This document shows, one piece after another, positions 9,316-19,632 of a stretch of 64,000 bases of DNA. Positions within the stretch are counted from its first letter, which is position 1. Each line of letters begins with the position of its first letter. Made by a program: the position numbers and the translations under genes. The notes under the pieces were generated by a model. The model saw only the letters and a list, made by a program, of their open reading frames with translations. It did not search any database and was not told the DNA's origin. Source of the stretch: Stentor coeruleus (taxonomy: Eukaryota; Ciliophora; Heterotrichea; Heterotrichida; Stentoridae); contig MPUH01000031.1 in the NCBI GenBank assembly GCA_001970955.1, positions 62,001-126,000 of the forward strand, in the 5' to 3' direction.

Positions 9316-10830
9316 TTAATCAACTTTACTACTTATCTGTTTTTCCAATATACTTATAAACCCATGCTTTTCTTCAACAATTTTCTTGTGATATGCCAAA
9401 TCTTTATTTAACTTATCAATCTCAGCTTTATATAACCCAGCCTGACTTTCAAGCGCATTGATTTTTTTCATCAGCCTCAAACCATTATCCTGTGAAATCA
9501 CGTCAATACTATTGCTTGAAGTAAAAGTTTTCATCCTCATGAGCTTATGTTCTGTAACTACAGGACCTTCCATAGTATTCTGTGAATAGTTTTTAAGCTT
9601 TTCAATTACAGTCAGCAGGTTTTGCTCATTTGAACATGATTTTTCTTGTAGTTGATATAAATCTTGTTGTAATTTTATATAGTTTGTGTGTAATAAATAA
9701 TAGTTGTCTTTTATAGCTTGCAAAGTTTCGAATGATGTAAGATTGTCTATAGTAATCATGCTAAAGTCTTGTATTTGTGATTGCACAGATGAAAATGAAC
9801 TTTTTTGGCATTGAAGTTCAATTAGGGTGTTTGCTAATATGCTTTTCAATGATTCTAATTCTTTAATATAAGAATTTTTATCAGATTCGATTAATTGGTT
9901 TTTTTCTTGCAAATCTTTCATTTGCTGTTCTTTTTGTTTAGAATTTTTTCTTTTCCTTTGCATGTATTCATTTATTTGAGCTAGCTCAAGATTTTTTTTT
10001 TGTATTTCTTCACGAGTTTCTTTAAGCTGAGTTTTCAAGTGTTCAATATCGATTTTATAACGTTTTTCTTTTTCTTTAAAATTTTCAAGAATACCTTCGC
10101 ATTTACTCTGAAGAATTTCGTTTTTTCCTGCACATTTTTCAAGGTCTGATTTCAATTGATTACTTTTAAATTTTTCTTTTTCGATGTTTTTCTTTAATTC
10201 GTTGGTGTCGTTACAATATTCTTCCTCAAGAATAGCAAGTTTTCTTTTTAGCTCCTCATTTTCTTGTCTTAAGCATGCATCTTCACCATAATTCCTCAAA
10301 GTTTCTGGACTTTCCACCCCTTGACACCCTTCATCTTGTTCATCATCATTATTTTCAACTTTAAATATCCTCAAATCCTCACTAATTCTACTAACTTTTT
10401 CTTGTGGGTTTTCACATGAAGCTCGTCTTCTAAAAATACTCTTTTCTTCAAAAAACTCTTTTTTCTCAGGTTTTACTTCAAGAATCTTATTTAAATGCTC
10501 AATTATTAATTGACTTTTCTGCTTTACTTCTTGTTTATCTAAAGTTTTTGTGTCAGTTTTTTTGTCAAGATTTAATTCTCTAAAGCCTGGAGAATGGTCT
10601 TCTAAAGAGCTGTTTTTTGGGTTTCTTTGGGTTAGATTTTGGAACTTGGCTTTAGTTTTTTTGCTTTGAGGCTTGGGGCTGCTTTTAGTAATTTTTTTGG
10701 CTGAATGAGATGATTTTGGTGATTCTCTTAGTAGTGGAAGAAACGAGATTTTTAAATTTGGTGATTTGTCTTTGGCTTTAGATTTTTGATAGGCAACACG
10801 AGGACTTGGAACTTGGGATTTGGTTTCCAT
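9316..10830 (-). CDS. Coiled-coil array paralogue E
   Basis: Unrecognised 504-residue coiled-coil protein. The first 100 residues are basic and rich in Ser, Pro and Lys (ISFLPLLRESPKSSHSAKK near residue 28 corresponds to the LPQI/LPHL motif of the others). The signature EYCNDTNELKKNIEKEKFK begins at residue 205. The block KNLELAQINEYMQRKRK matches paralogue A closely. The C-terminal motif DLAYHKKIVEEKHGFISILE is present, but the protein ends a few residues after it (SSKVD). It therefore lacks the extra tail of paralogues B and C and the Cys-pair segment of A. Its start differs from the MNKR/MKKR of the other members (METKSQVPSP). No catalytic domain is visible. Function unknown. Confidence 0.88.
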   Translation of the reverse strand: METKSQVPSPRVAYQKSKAKDKSPNLKISFLPLLRESPKSSHSAKKITKSSPKPQSKKTKAKFQNLTQRNPKNSSLEDHSPGFRELNLDKKTDTKTLDKQEVKQKSQLIIEHLNKILEVKPEKKEFFEEKSIFRRRASCENPQEKVSRISEDLRIFKVENNDDEQDEGCQGVESPETLRNYGEDACLRQENEELKRKLAILEEEYCNDTNELKKNIEKEKFKSNQLKSDLEKCAGKNEILQSKCEGILENFKEKEKRYKIDIEHLKTQLKETREEIQKKNLELAQINEYMQRKRKNSKQKEQQMKDLQEKNQLIESDKNSYIKELESLKSILANTLIELQCQKSSFSSVQSQIQDFSMITIDNLTSFETLQAIKDNYYLLHTNYIKLQQDLYQLQEKSCSNEQNLLTVIEKLKNYSQNTMEGPVVTEHKLMRMKTFTSSNSIDVISQDNGLRLMKKINALESQAGLYKAEIDKLNKDLAYHKKIVEEKHGFISILEKQISSKVD

Positions 10831-11242
10831 AATTATTTAATATCAATTTATCTCCATTAGAATTAAAGCAATTTTTACTATAGATTTACCAAGCAAGCCC
10901 ATTTAATGATAAGCTAAAGATATTTCTGATAAGGAAAAAAATAATACTGTGTGATATGAATTTGAGAATTTTATACATTTTATTTACTTATTATAATTAG
11001 TTTATTTATTATAATTATAGTAACCATTTGCTTGTGTATATGGAATTAAATGAAGTAATGATGAAAAATATTATTTTCTTGATTATTTTAGGTTGTTATC
11101 TTACTAAAGGGAGTAATATAAAAATCAATCAGTAAAACCAAACATAAATCCTTATAAATTTCACATAAAAAAAAATATTTCTAATTATCTAATGCAAAAT
11201 CTCTAATAAAAATTACTAAAAAACCAATGGCCTTATTAAATA
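10831..11242. other. Intergenic spacer between paralogues E and F
   Basis: About 410 bp between two minus-strand genes. T/G-leaning near 10831-11120 (5' flank of E), A/C-leaning from about 11125 (3' flank of F). No gene seen. Confidence 0.55.
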
Positions 11243-12781
11243 TCAAAACCTAATTACTTTCTCTTTTTCTTCTGTAGCTACAACATTTTCTTGCATTTTA
11301 ACTTCAATTTTCTGAATAAGTTTGCTTTTATCTTCTAATTGTTGTTTATAATATTGTAAATCTCTAGTCATCTTAGTAATCTGCTGATTCAATGTATCCG
11401 TATTATTTTCCAAATAACTGATTTTTTCATTTAATTGGCTTACATCCTGCTCTTTATTACTTTTTGATGGCAAAACAGTCAAAGTTAAATTTTTCCTAAT
11501 TTTCGCTTTTTCTTTAATCCAATTCAAAGAACTTGTTTCTTGACATGCTGACTGATATTTTAAAATCTGAGCTTTAAGTGATTGTTCAGTCTGTTCAGCT
11601 TTTTCTTTATATTTTGTAAATGTGATCTTCATATCTTTTAGATTCCCATTTACAAAATTCAAACAACTTGAAGTTTCTTTAAGTTTGGCATCTAATATAC
11701 TGTTAGCTTCAAGGATGTCTTTGAAATTTTTATATTTTTGTTTTGTTTTGTTGTATTTAATTTTATCTTTTTCGTATTCTTCGGTTATGGAGTTTAGAGT
11801 TTTTTGTATGTTTAGATAAGATTCGGATTTGGCTTTATTTTCATCTTGGAGGGTTGATATTTGGTTTTGGAGGTTTTTAATATATTCTTCTCGCTCACGT
11901 TTTTCGATGTAGCTTTTTTTCAGCATTTCCCCTAGTTGAGTTATTTCGCCGTTTTTTTCTTTTAGGGTTTCTTGTAGTTCTGTATTTTCTTTGTAGTTCA
12001 TAAGGAATTTACTTTGGTTTAGTTTCATCTGCTCTTCAGCCAATTTACTCAAACTTTCTACTTTAGCTTTTAGACTATCATTTTCTATTAAAAGTCTTTT
12101 GATTTCACTTCTAAAATACTCAATTTCTTTTTTAAGACCATTAGCATCGTTTTTATAAATAGCTTCAAGTTTTGAGTATTTTTCCTCAGAAACTGCAAGT
12201 TTTGATTTTAAAGAGTCTATATTTAAAGTCTGACCTAAACCCTGGTTTGAACAACCCTTGTTTATAATTTTGGAAAAACTTTCTTCTTTTTGTTGTCGGA
12301 ATGTCAAGGATTCTCTGCTTTCGTTTTTTGGCGATTTTGTTTCACGTATTGGGCTTAAAGTATCTTCGCTATATTTTTGCAAACAAGGAGACTCCATACT
12401 AATCAGTAAACTTTCACTATGAGTATGATTAGTAAGCTTAACTTGAGAATCACCTATTGATTTGATAGAATCATCAGCTTGAATACTTAAAGAAGGGATT
12501 CTTAGTTTTATTTTTACCTCATCTTCCTTTATCATCTGTGGGAGCATAGTTGGAGTTCTTGAAGATGCAAGTAAATGATTAGTACTTTTTAACCCTTCTT
12601 TAGCTTTGATGAATTTGCTTGTTCCTTTTGGTGTACTTAAATCTTTGATTAGAGGCAAGCTGGAAATAGGCTGTAAAATACTTGTCTTAGACTTTTTTGT
12701 CCTAGAGGCTCTTCTATCTGTTTGAGATACAACATTAGAAGCTTTTGGCTCAGACAAATTGTTATTGGTTCGTTTATGCAT
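11243..12781 (-). CDS. Coiled-coil array paralogue F
   Basis: Unrecognised 512-residue protein at the right end of the array. It starts MHKRTNNNLSEPKAS, with SSLPLIKDLSTPKGTSKF near residue 40 as the LPQI-type motif. A Ser/Thr-rich presumed disordered region runs to about residue 185, then coiled coil to the end. The signature IYKNDANGLKKEIEYFRSE starts at residue 208. The C-terminal motif DLQYYKQQLEDKSKLIQKIE is followed by only about 20 residues. It is the most diverged member but keeps all three landmarks in the same order and at similar spacing. It is divergent to PCNA at 13410. Function unknown. Confidence 0.88.
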   Translation of the reverse strand: MHKRTNNNLSEPKASNVVSQTDRRASRTKKSKTSILQPISSLPLIKDLSTPKGTSKFIKAKEGLKSTNHLLASSRTPTMLPQMIKEDEVKIKLRIPSLSIQADDSIKSIGDSQVKLTNHTHSESLLISMESPCLQKYSEDTLSPIRETKSPKNESRESLTFRQQKEESFSKIINKGCSNQGLGQTLNIDSLKSKLAVSEEKYSKLEAIYKNDANGLKKEIEYFRSEIKRLLIENDSLKAKVESLSKLAEEQMKLNQSKFLMNYKENTELQETLKEKNGEITQLGEMLKKSYIEKREREEYIKNLQNQISTLQDENKAKSESYLNIQKTLNSITEEYEKDKIKYNKTKQKYKNFKDILEANSILDAKLKETSSCLNFVNGNLKDMKITFTKYKEKAEQTEQSLKAQILKYQSACQETSSLNWIKEKAKIRKNLTLTVLPSKSNKEQDVSQLNEKISYLENNTDTLNQQITKMTRDLQYYKQQLEDKSKLIQKIEVKMQENVVATEEKEKVIRF

Positions 12782-13409
12782 ATTTACTAGAATTAACTAG
12801 ATCTAGAAATTTTTAATGATTTTTGATATTAGATTATCATAGCTTTTCATATTCCTCATAAACATTATAACTATTTAATATAATCATATTAATAAATTAC
12901 ATAATAAACAACACTAATACTCCTGATAACCAAAATATGATATTTCTAATAGTTTATATAGTAAACCTACGATTATTAACATTATAACGAAATAAAAAAA
13001 ATAATACCAAAAACCTAACCTTTCCAACCTCTAAAATTTAACTTTGCAACTCTTATAAACCAATAAAACCTCTCATTATTTTATCAAAAAATACACAAAA
13101 ATAATAACCGCTTTAATCTTTTTAATCAAAGCACATGATAGAAAATTCTCCTCTTTATACTTACCTTAAAAACAAAACTAGGAGTATCTGCTAAAAATAT
13201 ATAAAAACAAGCCCTTTACTTTAATTTTTTACACAAACTAGTATTGTTTTTTAAAATCATCATCCTATAAAAATTCATAAATCCCATCAAAACCTTTCTA
13301 CTATTTCAATTAACATTCACAATCGCGACACAATCATTAATTAATTTATCTTATTTCCCATTATAAAACATATCCATTTATGAAAAGTGTATCTTAGCAA
13401 AAACAATAA
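12782..13409. other. Divergent intergenic region upstream of PCNA
   Basis: About 630 bp between paralogue F (minus) and PCNA (plus). Most of it, from about 12850 to 13400, is A/C-rich on the plus strand, the composition found upstream of plus-strand genes here. It should contain both promoters, but I could not identify a specific promoter element. Confidence 0.5.
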
Positions 13410-14183
13410 ATGTTTGAAGCCCTACTCGGCAACGGTCTTGTGTTAAAAAAAATCATTGAGTCAATCAAAGAGCTTGTAACCGAAGTGAACTTTGAAGTAA
13501 CTTCTGAAGCTATAAGCCTTCAAGCTATGGATGCATCACATGTTGCTTTAGTAGTCTTAATCCTTAGAGCTAGTGAATTTGAAGAATATCGTTGTGATCG
13601 TCCTCAAACCTTAGGAGTATCAATAACCAACTTAGCTAAGCTTTTAAAAATTGCAGGCAACGATGATTCAATAATCCTTAGAGCAGAAGATGAAGCTCAT
13701 GTCTTAACACTAGTATTTACAGGCAAAAATAATGAAAAAATGTGTGAATTCAACTTGAATCTTATAACTTTAGACTCAGAACATTTGGGAATACCTGAAC
13801 AAAATTATTCAGCTGAAATTATAATGTCAAGTTTAGAATATGCTAGGATATGTAGAGAACTTACACAAGTTACTGATACTTTGAATTTAAATGTTGATAA
13901 AGAATGTGTAAGATTTGCTGTTAGTGGGGATATTGGAGCTGGGTCGATTACTATGAGAGCTAATATATCTGATAAAGCTGAAGAAAAAATGGTATTGAAT
14001 GTTTTAGAACCAGTGTCTATGGCTTTTGCTTTGAGGTATTTGAATTTGTTTAATAAAGCTTCGTGTTTGAGTGAGGAGGTTAGTTTGTCGTTATCGCCTG
14101 AAGTACCTGTGGTTTTAAAGTTTTCTTTTACATTAGGGGAGCTGAGGTACTTTTTGGCACCAAAGATATCTGAAGACTCTTAG
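13410..14183 (+). CDS. PCNA: Proliferating cell nuclear antigen (sliding clamp)
   Basis: PCNA, the homotrimeric DNA sliding clamp that tethers polymerase delta and many repair factors at replication forks in the nucleus. The 257-residue length fits the family (human 261). Recognisable stretches are the N-terminal FEALLGNGLVLKKIIESIKE, the domain 1 run SLQAMDASHVALV, the interdomain connector region around LDSEHLGIPEQNYSAEI, the domain 2 block SLEYARICRELTQ, and the C-terminal FALRYLNLFNKA and LRYFLAPKI. The start methionine aligns with other PCNAs, no intron is needed, and the stop is TAG. Its 5' flank is long and A/C-rich. Confidence 0.98.
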   Translation: MFEALLGNGLVLKKIIESIKELVTEVNFEVTSEAISLQAMDASHVALVVLILRASEFEEYRCDRPQTLGVSITNLAKLLKIAGNDDSIILRAEDEAHVLTLVFTGKNNEKMCEFNLNLITLDSEHLGIPEQNYSAEIIMSSLEYARICRELTQVTDTLNLNVDKECVRFAVSGDIGAGSITMRANISDKAEEKMVLNVLEPVSMAFALRYLNLFNKASCLSEEVSLSLSPEVPVVLKFSFTLGELRYFLAPKISEDS

Positions 14184-14584
14184 GAGGTATAAGTATGGTT
14201 TAATTGAATTAGATAGTTGAGGATAGAGGATGATAAGTTTTTAGTTTATATTGGATTTTTAATGATATATAAGAAATAATAAACATGCATATATGATTAT
14301 ATGTGATACAATTTTCATATATAAAACCTAATCATATCTTTCCAACACCCTAAAATTCTAACTTCCATCACAATACTTATAACTTCCTAACACTCTATAC
14401 AAAAAAAAATTATCTTTTTCAACACAAATTATAATAAAATCAGCCTAATATCAAAACCTTAGGCATATTCCTCCAAAACCCTTCAAAACAAAAATCCAAG
14501 CCTTTTCCTCTTTAAAAAGTCTCAGCTTTTCCTAATCTAATCCTCACCATAATTCCTTCTAAATAAAATCTTTATCTAAAATAA
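14184..14584. other. Spacer between PCNA and the PRMT gene
   Basis: About 400 bp between two plus-strand genes, T/G-rich to about 14280 and A/C-rich from about 14330. It is a clear example of the 3'-flank to 5'-flank composition switch. No gene seen. Confidence 0.6.
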
Positions 14585-15625
14585 ATGTATTATAGCCCCA
14601 GCACCGAGCCTGATTTCACTACTGATCTGAACTGGAGCGATACATACACAAAGCCCCAATTCAGTGAAAGTTATTTCGAAGGCTATAGTTACTATTCAAT
14701 CCACGAAGAAATGCTCAAAGATAAAATCCGAACTCGCGCCTTCAGAGACGCAATTTTACGTAATGCTTATCTTTTCCAGGACAAAATAGTCCTGGACTTA
14801 GGCTGCGGGACGGGAATCCTAAGTTTCTTCGCTTCAAAAGCAGGAGCTCGAGAAATTTATGCTGTAGACTCAGCAGACATAATTGACTTCGCTGAACAAT
14901 CAGCTACAAAAAATGGTTTTACAAACATAAAATTCATCAAAGGTAAAATCGAAGATGTAACTTTACCAACATATGTTGATATAATAGTATCTGATTGGAT
15001 GGGATATTCTTTATTATGTGAAAACATGCTAGAATCAGTAATTTATGCAAGGGATAAATGGCTTGTCCCAGGCGGTATACTTTTTCCAGATAAAGCGAAA
15101 TTAATTATAGCAGCGATAGAAGATGCTAAGTTTAAAGATGAGAGGATTGAATTTTGGTCTGATGTTTATGGTATTGATATGAGTGTGTTTAGGAAAATAT
15201 GTTTAAAAGATGTGAGAGTTGAGGAAATATCAAGTGAAAGTATTGTGTCGACAAGTTGTCCTGTTTTTGAAGCTGATCTTGCTGTTGTGACAAAAGCTGA
15301 TTTAAGTTTTGTTAGTCAATATTCGATACAGTTTACTAAAAGGGATTTTATGCATGCTTTGGTTTCTTGGTTTGAAGTTACTTTTTCTCATTGTCATAAA
15401 CCTATTATTATAAGCACATCACCAAGAAGTAAGACTACACGTTGGAAACAGTCGGTTTATTATTTAGATCAATCACAACCTGTTGAGATTGGGCAGATAC
15501 TTAATGGAACTTTTGCTTCTAGGCCGAATTTGATAAAAAATAGAGATATGGACTTTAAAATCTCGTTTCATTTGGAAGGAAGGTTTCCGTTGAATTCTGT
15601 TCAGATGTTCCAACTTGCTAGGTAG
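14585..15625 (+). CDS. PRMT1-like protein arginine methyltransferase, variant active site
   Basis: A 346-residue class I protein arginine methyltransferase that transfers methyl groups from S-adenosylmethionine to arginine. The PRMT order is intact: the N-terminal helix motif YFEGYSYYSIHEEML (residues 30-44), SAM motif I LDLGCGTGIL (70-79), post-I (IYAVDS, 91-96), the double-E loop region (VSDWMGYSLLCENML, 135-149), then the beta-barrel with a dimerisation arm. Length and spacing fit PRMT1-type core enzymes. Three positions differ from canonical type I enzymes. The post-I acidic residue is Asp (D95) rather than Glu. The first Glu of the double-E loop is Asp (D137, SDWMGY for SEWMGY). The usual THW loop reads TRW (R286). 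The second loop Glu is kept (E146). It may be an active enzyme with altered specificity or a weakened one; the comparison with PRMT1 is from memory. Confidence 0.93.
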   Translation: MYYSPSTEPDFTTDLNWSDTYTKPQFSESYFEGYSYYSIHEEMLKDKIRTRAFRDAILRNAYLFQDKIVLDLGCGTGILSFFASKAGAREIYAVDSADIIDFAEQSATKNGFTNIKFIKGKIEDVTLPTYVDIIVSDWMGYSLLCENMLESVIYARDKWLVPGGILFPDKAKLIIAAIEDAKFKDERIEFWSDVYGIDMSVFRKICLKDVRVEEISSESIVSTSCPVFEADLAVVTKADLSFVSQYSIQFTKRDFMHALVSWFEVTFSHCHKPIIISTSPRSKTTRWKQSVYYLDQSQPVEIGQILNGTFASRPNLIKNRDMDFKISFHLEGRFPLNSVQMFQLAR

Positions 15626-16205
15626 GGTATATATTTTATAGTTAAATGGGTTGAAATTAGGATTTTTTTTGCGGTAGGTTTTGGATTATGATTTTTTTTT
15701 ATAGGTTTATTGAGTTATTTATTTTTTTGTTGTTATAATATTGAATGCTTTGATTATTTTTGTGTCACTCTTGGAATTATGAGCACTTACATGACTTGCT
15801 CAAGTTTGCGAAAATGGAAAGAGGATTAGTTTTTGGATTTTATAATAATGTTTATATTCTTTGAAGAATACTGTTATTAACTTATTGGTTTTTTATAATG
15901 CTTTTGGATTGGCTGGGGATATACAGTTTTTTATCCTGTATTAAATAGGAAGCCAAGCTATGCATTTTAATAATTCAGGGGTTTCAGCTTTAGAAAATAT
16001 AATATTTTCCTAGAATTATTATAAAAGCATCGGAGTTGGATAAACTCGACAATCCTCATACTTTATTCATTATCAACAAATTATAGAAAGATTTCATATC
16101 CGATACCTTCAATACTGATCTCTTTTAATGATAATTTAGCAAGCGTAGCATCAGATGTATGTTTATATATAAGAATATATGGAAGAATAGGATTTATTAA
16201 TTATA
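15626..16205. other. Intergenic
   Basis: About 580 bp between two plus-strand genes. T/G-rich to about 15950, then mixed. No gene or RNA could be supported. Confidence 0.5.
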
Positions 16206-16799
16206 ATGTTTATAAGGGAGAAAAAGAAAAAAACTCTAAGCGAGTTTTATACAGCAAGGGAGTCAAGCAAAGAAGCTATCTCAAGCATAACAAACAGCTA
16301 CAAATACTCAGCCCAGCAAGATTTTGCCCAGACTAAATACATCACAAGCACAATGTCGAAGCAAAATTCAAAAGGTGAAGAGTTTGTTCAAAAAGAAAAA
16401 TACAGGATTTTTGCAGGCAAACTTCACATATACCGACACTCAAAAGATAAATACGTGCCTATAGAAAGAAACTATTACATAGATTTAACAAGAATAGCTG
16501 AAAGGAAAAAAAATGATTATTCTGAAGACCGAAATAGTCGTGGGACACTTTTTTCTCAGTTTTTACATTTAACTGCTGAAGAGCCTCATATGAACCCACA
16601 TTTATGTTCAAGGGAAACAGAAAGACAAGCAAAAAGTGCGATGCTTTTGACTTCTAGGCCATTAGCTACTTCTAAGTCTTCTAAGAGAATGACAACAACA
16701 AGAGATTTCTTTGCTAATAAAAACTCTTCTCAATATAAAACCCCTGCTGAAATCCTCACAGAAAGATGCCTTACAAGTGGTTATCAGTTGACAAGGTAG
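16206..16799 (+). CDS. Small basic protein, unrecognised
   Basis: A 197-residue, strongly basic protein (many Lys, Arg and Ser) that I do not recognise. It opens with a Lys run (MFIREKKKKTLSEFYTA). It has a middle stretch with mixed hydrophobic and charged residues (KYRIFAGKLHIYRHSKDKY, about residues 62-80) and an Arg/Ser/Thr-rich C-terminus. There is no signal peptide, membrane segment, coiled coil or Cys/His cluster. Coding is supported by a single long frame with gene-like codon use, T/G-rich DNA after the TAG stop, and no competing frame. The start is the first ATG of the frame. Possibly lineage-specific; function unknown. Confidence 0.72.
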   Translation: MFIREKKKKTLSEFYTARESSKEAISSITNSYKYSAQQDFAQTKYITSTMSKQNSKGEEFVQKEKYRIFAGKLHIYRHSKDKYVPIERNYYIDLTRIAERKKNDYSEDRNSRGTLFSQFLHLTAEEPHMNPHLCSRETERQAKSAMLLTSRPLATSKSSKRMTTTRDFFANKNSSQYKTPAEILTERCLTSGYQLTR

Positions 16800-17899
16800 T
16801 TTAATAAGTATGATTAAGTAAAGCATATTTTTAATAAACTTAAGATTGTGGAAGGATGATTGATTATTAAATGTTTCAATTAGATTTTTTTAGATGATTA
16901 AAAGGATTTTGTAATTTTAGATTGTTAAAGTTTTTAGTTTTGTGTATGATTATATGAAGAGAATTTTGATATTATGAATGAAATTATATAAAAAGTTTAT
17001 AGTTTATTGAAAATATGGGAGGATAGAAGAACAAGGATATTAGAAAAGCTCTGGTTGAAATACTTGGTGAAGAAAATATTGGATTTTGGGCTTTGTTTGA
17101 GAAAATTTTATATTTAGTAGAGACTTGTTTTATTTAATAATTAGGATTTTTTTATGTTAGTAATAATATAGAATTAAATTATTAGGTTTAGAAGTTTAAA
17201 GCTGGGGTATGGTTATAGATTTCTCTTTTTAGTGGAATCAATGCTGTTTATTTTGAAATTATTTTTAATAATAAACAATGAATCACTTTTGAAATTTAAT
17301 TGAACAGTTTTGATGCTTTAATTAGATGAGACTTTTGAAAGGCTAGTAATTTAAAAAAAATTAGTGTAATATCAACATTTAAATTATTTTCCATAAATTT
17401 AGGACATTAATATTGAATTGAATTTATATATAGTCTCAAAAAAGCCTCAAATTACAAGAATAATCTATGTACAAGATATCATTTAAAACACCAAAGCATG
17501 TTATTTTTTATTTGATAGCTACTGAATTTATCCTATAAATAACTTTATCATCAATACCGAAATCATAAATAAAATTCAACTAAAATGTCTTAAACCCGCA
17601 AAACTTTCAATATATACAAAAAATACCATAAAAGCCTTTTTTATAATATCTAACCAATACACTAAACGAAAACCACTTCAAAAAAACCATATAAATTCTA
17701 ATCTCATCCTTTAATATAATAATATTTACAAACTAACAACAAAATATCAAAAAACCTAAAGCCTCCTTAAATTAAATGAAATAATTTCCATACAAAATTG
17801 AATAAATCATTTATTTCAATCTATTTTATTATACTTTATTATTACATACACAACTATCCAAAATATTTTAATTGGCTGAATACATTCTCTTATAAAAAA
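16800..17899. other. Intergenic upstream of the first arrestin gene
   Basis: About 1.1 kb. T/G-rich to about 17380 (3' flank of the preceding gene), A/C-rich from about 17400 to 17795 (5' flank of the arrestin gene). The frame of the arrestin gene stays open back to an ATG at 17798, but the added residues look non-coding (Tyr/Ile/Asn-rich). Confidence 0.5.
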
Positions 17900-18964
17900 A
17901 TGGGAGGACAGAACTCTTTAGGTGCAGCTTCTATGCAGCTTGAATGTGGATCTTTCTATGCAGGGCAAATAGTAGCTGGTGTAATCAACATTTCTTTACT
18001 AAAAGATATCAATGAATGCAAAGTTTTTCTAGCATTCAGAGGTAAAGAAAAGACCAATTGGCTATCTTCAGATGGTAAAACTGAATATAATGGAAAACGC
18101 AAAGTGTGCAATTTCTATTACACTCTCTACAATTGGCCAACAGGTCTAAAAGCTGGTGGATATTCCCTACCTTTCAGTTTCCAGTTACCAGAAGATATTC
18201 CCGGGTCATTTCTCTATCATGTACCTCAATCCTTTTTAGAACAAAAACGAAAAGCATCAATAAAATACTTCCTCCAAAGCAAACTATTAACATCAACAAA
18301 AGAAAAAATCAAAGCATCATCTAAAATCACAATATTCAAACCAACCAAAACTATTTTATCGAACATTAACTTCTACAAAGAAGCTAAATTATCAACATGG
18401 TGTTGTGTTAAAAAAGGTATATGTAATATTAAAGCATATATTCCTCAAGATACATACAATCCTACTAATTGTATAAGTGTTATAGCTGAAATTGATAATT
18501 CCCAAAGCACACTTGATATTCATAATTTAAAATATGAACTAAGATGCTCAATAAGACTTAAAGACAATATAGGTAATTTGTATTATAAGAAATGGAATGT
18601 ATTAAGTCATGATGAAAATATTAAAATTTCAAGTGGAGCTAGTTTATTAAGTAGTTCAGCAGTTGAGCTAAAGTTTAATTTACCTTCAGTTGTCGATCAT
18701 TTTTATAAAACTTATTCAACTTCAGCACATTTAATCGATTGTGCGTTTTTTTTGAGGATTGAAGCAAATATGGATGGGATTTTTAAATGCTGTGGAGGAC
18801 ATCCAATTGCTAAGCAGAAAATTTATATTGTCCCAGATTTGGTGTATTGCCCACCACCTCCTGTAGCTCAAGCTCCTCCAGGATGGATGCCGCAAATGTT
18901 TGATCAAGTTAATGTGGCTTATAGTAATCAGTATGAAATGAATACAAAGATTAGTTATAGTTAG
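17900..18964 (+). CDS. Arrestin-fold protein, tandem copy 1
   Basis: Arrestin-domain protein of 354 residues using the ATG at 17900 (MGGQNSLGAASMQLECGSF). Proteins of this fold (alpha-arrestins/ARRDC, Vps26-like) act as adaptors for membrane-protein trafficking and ubiquitination. N-terminal arrestin features are LECGSFYAGQIVAGVINIS, the strand KVFLAFRGKEKTNW, and the later LPFSFQLPEDIPGSFLYH, which resembles the ARRDC FxFxLPxxxPSSF pattern. The second half holds the C-terminal beta sandwich (SGASLLSSSAVELKFNLPS). A motif WCCVKKGICNIKAYIPQD begins the second domain and is almost identical in copy 2. An upstream in-frame ATG at 17798 would add 34 residues that copy 2 lacks, so I prefer 17900. 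No PPxY motif is obvious; the tail is Pro-rich (CPPPPVAQAPPGWMP). Confidence 0.85.
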   Translation: MGGQNSLGAASMQLECGSFYAGQIVAGVINISLLKDINECKVFLAFRGKEKTNWLSSDGKTEYNGKRKVCNFYYTLYNWPTGLKAGGYSLPFSFQLPEDIPGSFLYHVPQSFLEQKRKASIKYFLQSKLLTSTKEKIKASSKITIFKPTKTILSNINFYKEAKLSTWCCVKKGICNIKAYIPQDTYNPTNCISVIAEIDNSQSTLDIHNLKYELRCSIRLKDNIGNLYYKKWNVLSHDENIKISSGASLLSSSAVELKFNLPSVVDHFYKTYSTSAHLIDCAFFLRIEANMDGIFKCCGGHPIAKQKIYIVPDLVYCPPPPVAQAPPGWMPQMFDQVNVAYSNQYEMNTKISYS

Positions 18965-19632
18965 GATAAAAATATTTTTAGGCAAATTGTGTTTTTTTTT
19001 ATGGTAGAAGTTATGGTAATTTATTGAGTTTTATATATGAATAAGAGATTAGAGATTTTATTTTGTGGGGAAATTTTTTAGGATAAAAGATTATATCAGG
19101 TATTTTTTTTTGTATGGAATATAGGAAGGATAAATGGAAATGAAGTTAGGGAAATTTTAATAAAATATAAAGAGATTTTGATTTTATGTATAGAGAAAAT
19201 ATATATAAGTCATGCAGATTGATATATTTTTTTTTGCATTTCTTGATTAATTATTGTGCAACTATAATTTTTAGGGGATTTTCTCAGTGCTTTTATGTAA
19301 AGAAACTTTTGTATAATGTTTCTGAGAATAATATAATATTATAGACAAACTTCTAATGCTGATAATTTAATATGTTTAATGATTTTTTAATACCTCCTTC
19401 AGATTTCAGAGATAAATTAGAATGTATTACGCTAAGAAGCATTCAATGACGTTTGCATAAACCTAATTTTTTTAAAGATAATTCAATTATTATAATTCAA
19501 ATAGATTTATTTCTATTAATCAGTAAATATGCAAGTAATAATATTTTTATAATTAAACTCCAACCCAATATTTCTCTATTCAATATCTCTATTTAAAACT
19601 GACTCTTTTCTAACAAAAGTTTTGTTATAAAT
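18965..19632. other. Spacer between arrestin copies
   Basis: About 670 bp, T/G-rich to about 19270, then mixed and A/C-leaning up to the next ATG. No gene seen. Confidence 0.55.
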
